Below are positions 26,583-27,943 of a stretch of DNA of 27,943 bases, one piece after another (position 1 is the first letter of the stretch; every line of letters starts with the position of its first letter). The translations under genes and the position numbers were made by a program. The stretch is from contig SFXD01000020.1 in NCBI GenBank assembly GCA_004559785.1, positions 1-27,943 of the forward strand, read 5' to 3'. The notes under the pieces were generated by a model. It saw only the letters and a program-made list of their open reading frames with translations. It was not told the origin of the DNA and did no database searches. Source of the stretch: a bacterium. GTDB taxonomy: Bacteria > Bacteroidota > Bacteroidia > Bacteroidales > Bacteroidaceae.

Positions 26583-26751
26583 TACAAAATAAGTTTAAGG
26601 CGAAAAGATTTTCGATTATTTTTTGTCAAAACATGTTGTATAACATAAAATATTTGCCATTTCTTCCCCTCCCTGCAACCAAAAGCGAGACTTTCGGCTG
26701 ACAAGGAGGGGGAAAATGACGTATATTGATAGCGAACGCCAGACGTACGGC

Positions 26752-27654
26752 TCAGACGAGATGGCGTATGATGTCCTCGCGGTCGCCGGGCAGGTAGTCT
26801 ATGACGGGTATCTCTATCATGGTATAGGCTCCCGGTGCCTGCCTCATCGTGGCCCTCGCCGCATTGACGAGCACCTGTGCCGTGAGGGCAGGGTTGTTTA
26901 TCTTCATGTTGAACTCGAAGAGCTGGTTGTGGGTCTGTCCGCTGACTCCCTTGCGCACGAGGTTGACGCCATGCCCCACGTCGTTCAGGGCATCCACGCT
27001 GTCCACCTGGAAGACGTGCGTCTCGTCGTTAGAGAAGTAGGGGTCTGCCTTGATGTCGGCAGCCACCTGGTCGATACTGGCTCCTTCCTCCAGCTCCACG
27101 TACACCATGCGGCGGTGTATACCCTCGCCTACGGGGATTGTCATGCTGAGGGCATCGCGTACGCCTGCCTTGCTGCGGGCGCATACGCTGTGACCCATGC
27201 TGCGGCCCGGGCCGAAGTTGGTGTAGGATATTCCCTTGGGGGCAAGGCTCTCCATGAGCGTACGCACCACGCTGTCGGAGCCGGGGTCCCAACCAGCACT
27301 GATGATGCTGACTGCCCCTGCCTTGCGTGCTGCCTCGCCCAAGGTGCGGCGAAGGTCGGTGATGAGCGTGTGGATGTCGAAGCTGTCCACCGTGTTGATG
27401 CCGAGCGAGAGGCAACGAAGGGCATGTTCCTCCACGCTGCGCGTAGGCGTGGCAAGGACGGCTACGTCCACGTCCTGCAACTGTGCGATGTCGCTAACCA
27501 CCACGTAAGGTTCGAGTTCCCTTGGCTTGTCCTGCGCTCCGCTGCGGCGCACGATGCCGGCGATTTCCATGTCGGGGGCGGCTTCAAGAGCCTGTACTGT
27601 GTAGCGTCCTATGTTGCCATAGCCCACTACGGCTACCCTTATCTTTCTTTCCAT
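26752..27654 (-). CDS. ddh: meso-diaminopimelate dehydrogenase
   Basis: A 300-residue NADPH-dependent enzyme that converts tetrahydrodipicolinate, ammonia and NADPH directly to meso-diaminopimelate for lysine and peptidoglycan synthesis (the one-step dehydrogenase route). The N-terminal Rossmann fold begins RKIRVAVVGYGNIGRYTV. The conserved strings DSFDIH, SAGWDPGSDSVVR and FGPGRSMGHS identify the family, and the length is standard. I start it at ATG 27654, preceded by AAAAGGAA, a good ribosome binding site. An in-frame ATG at 27720 would add 22 residues but lies between the -7 box and the expected transcription start. It is transcribed alone, and no other lysine gene is nearby. Confidence 0.95.
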   Translation of the reverse strand: MERKIRVAVVGYGNIGRYTVQALEAAPDMEIAGIVRRSGAQDKPRELEPYVVVSDIAQLQDVDVAVLATPTRSVEEHALRCLSLGINTVDSFDIHTLITDLRRTLGEAARKAGAVSIISAGWDPGSDSVVRTLMESLAPKGISYTNFGPGRSMGHSVCARSKAGVRDALSMTIPVGEGIHRRMVYVELEEGASIDQVAADIKADPYFSNDETHVFQVDSVDALNDVGHGVNLVRKGVSGQTHNQLFEFNMKINNPALTAQVLVNAARATMRQAPGAYTMIEIPVIDYLPGDREDIIRHLV

Positions 27655-27721
27655 TTCCTTTTGTATGTTTTTGTTGTATGTTGAATATTGAAATTTGTCA
27701 CGTTTCGGGCCTTTTGGCATA

Positions 27722-27752
27722 CAAATTTACAAATTTTCTGCAATACGGCAAA
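27722..27752 (-). promoter_or_regulatory. consensus promoter of ddh
   Basis: On the minus strand, TTTG (27749-27752), a 19-base spacer and TAAATTTG (27722-27729) match the Bacteroidota consensus. Transcription would start near 27714-27717, leaving a leader of about 60 bases to ATG 27654. Upstream of it (27753-27943) I see no gene. Confidence 0.8.
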
Positions 27753-27843
27753 CTTTATGATAGTTTTTTGGAGTTAAATTTTAGGGGTGTTCTATAAATT
27801 AGCTTGTGGCGATTATTAGTCTATAACGCAGCGGATTTATTTT

Positions 27844-27866
27844 TTGCATGAAGGAGCGATGCGGGC
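27844..27866 (+). repeat. short dispersed motif, copy 2
   Basis: TTGCATGAAGG followed by AGCGATGCGGGC, a 2-substitution copy of 19459-19481. Here the end can fold (CGATG/CATCG, 27857-27870), which the other copy cannot do. Confidence 0.5.
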
Positions 27867-27943
27867 ATCGTGACTGAGTGAAAAAGAGAAATATGCAAGT
27901 TAGAGACAATAAGCGACCAAGTGTGTGTAGGCAACCACAAATG

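Noticed and set aside
26666..26711. CCCCTCC/GGAGGGG inverted repeat after ddh as its terminator
   Set aside because: The loop is 32 bases long and no U tract follows on the minus strand, so support is too weak to call.
26716..27684. 322-codon plus-strand frame opposite ddh
   Set aside because: Antisense to a well-identified enzyme with a matching promoter on the other strand; no domain recognised.

Overview
The window looks like chromosomal DNA of a Bacteroidales bacterium, most likely Prevotella or a close relative. The evidence is: promoter boxes of the Bacteroidota type (TAnnTTTG, several with TTTG 19-20 bases upstream); start codons mostly without a Shine-Dalgarno sequence; a secreted protein ending in a Prevotella-style C-terminal tail (IYNMAGQRVSKAQRG...NGKK); GLUG-repeat surface proteins; and a secreted GH127/DUF4965 carbohydrate pair. 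No rRNA, tRNA, CRISPR array, phage gene or transposase was recognised.

Layout. 1-380: left edge with no confident gene, then a strong hairpin. 381-5013 (minus): a two-gene secreted operon, GH127 (beta-L-arabinofuranosidase type) followed by a DUF4965/DUF1793 glutaminase-A-like protein. 5014-5603: a divergent intergenic region filled by a degenerate direct-repeat array that carries three near-identical consensus promoters pointing at cysE. 5604-12910 (plus): a tight run of cysE, a THUMP/RlmL-type rRNA methyltransferase with a long basic tail, an S9 prolyl di/tripeptidyl peptidase, purD, an unknown polytopic membrane protein and a YqaA/DedA-like membrane protein; several of these genes overlap. 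13017-17116 (plus): a separate promoter, then a DUF2723 (TMEM260/GT117-like) GT-C protein and a NodB polysaccharide deacetylase. 17117-17551: a convergent, hairpin-rich intergenic region. 17552-19051 (minus): cysS with its own consensus promoter. 19052-19610: an intergenic region with a 23-bp tandem repeat built on a 15-bp dyad, and a classic terminator. 19611-26519 (minus): a 2302-residue secreted GLUG/beta-propeller protein. 26752-27654 (minus): meso-diaminopimelate dehydrogenase with a clear promoter.

How the genes work together. The housekeeping functions are cysteine synthesis (cysE) and charging (cysS), purine synthesis (purD), rRNA modification and lysine/peptidoglycan precursor synthesis (ddh). 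They are interleaved with envelope and secreted functions: glycan degradation, peptide degradation, probable protein glycosylation and surface display. Two gene starts (GH127 and ddh) were moved downstream because the longer frames begin inside or against the promoter.

The most interesting unexplained structures are the tandem promoter array before cysE, the dyad tandem repeat at 19275-19359, the structured convergent region at 17117-17551, and the internal duplication in the giant GLUG protein. I saw no convincing new defence or mobile system.
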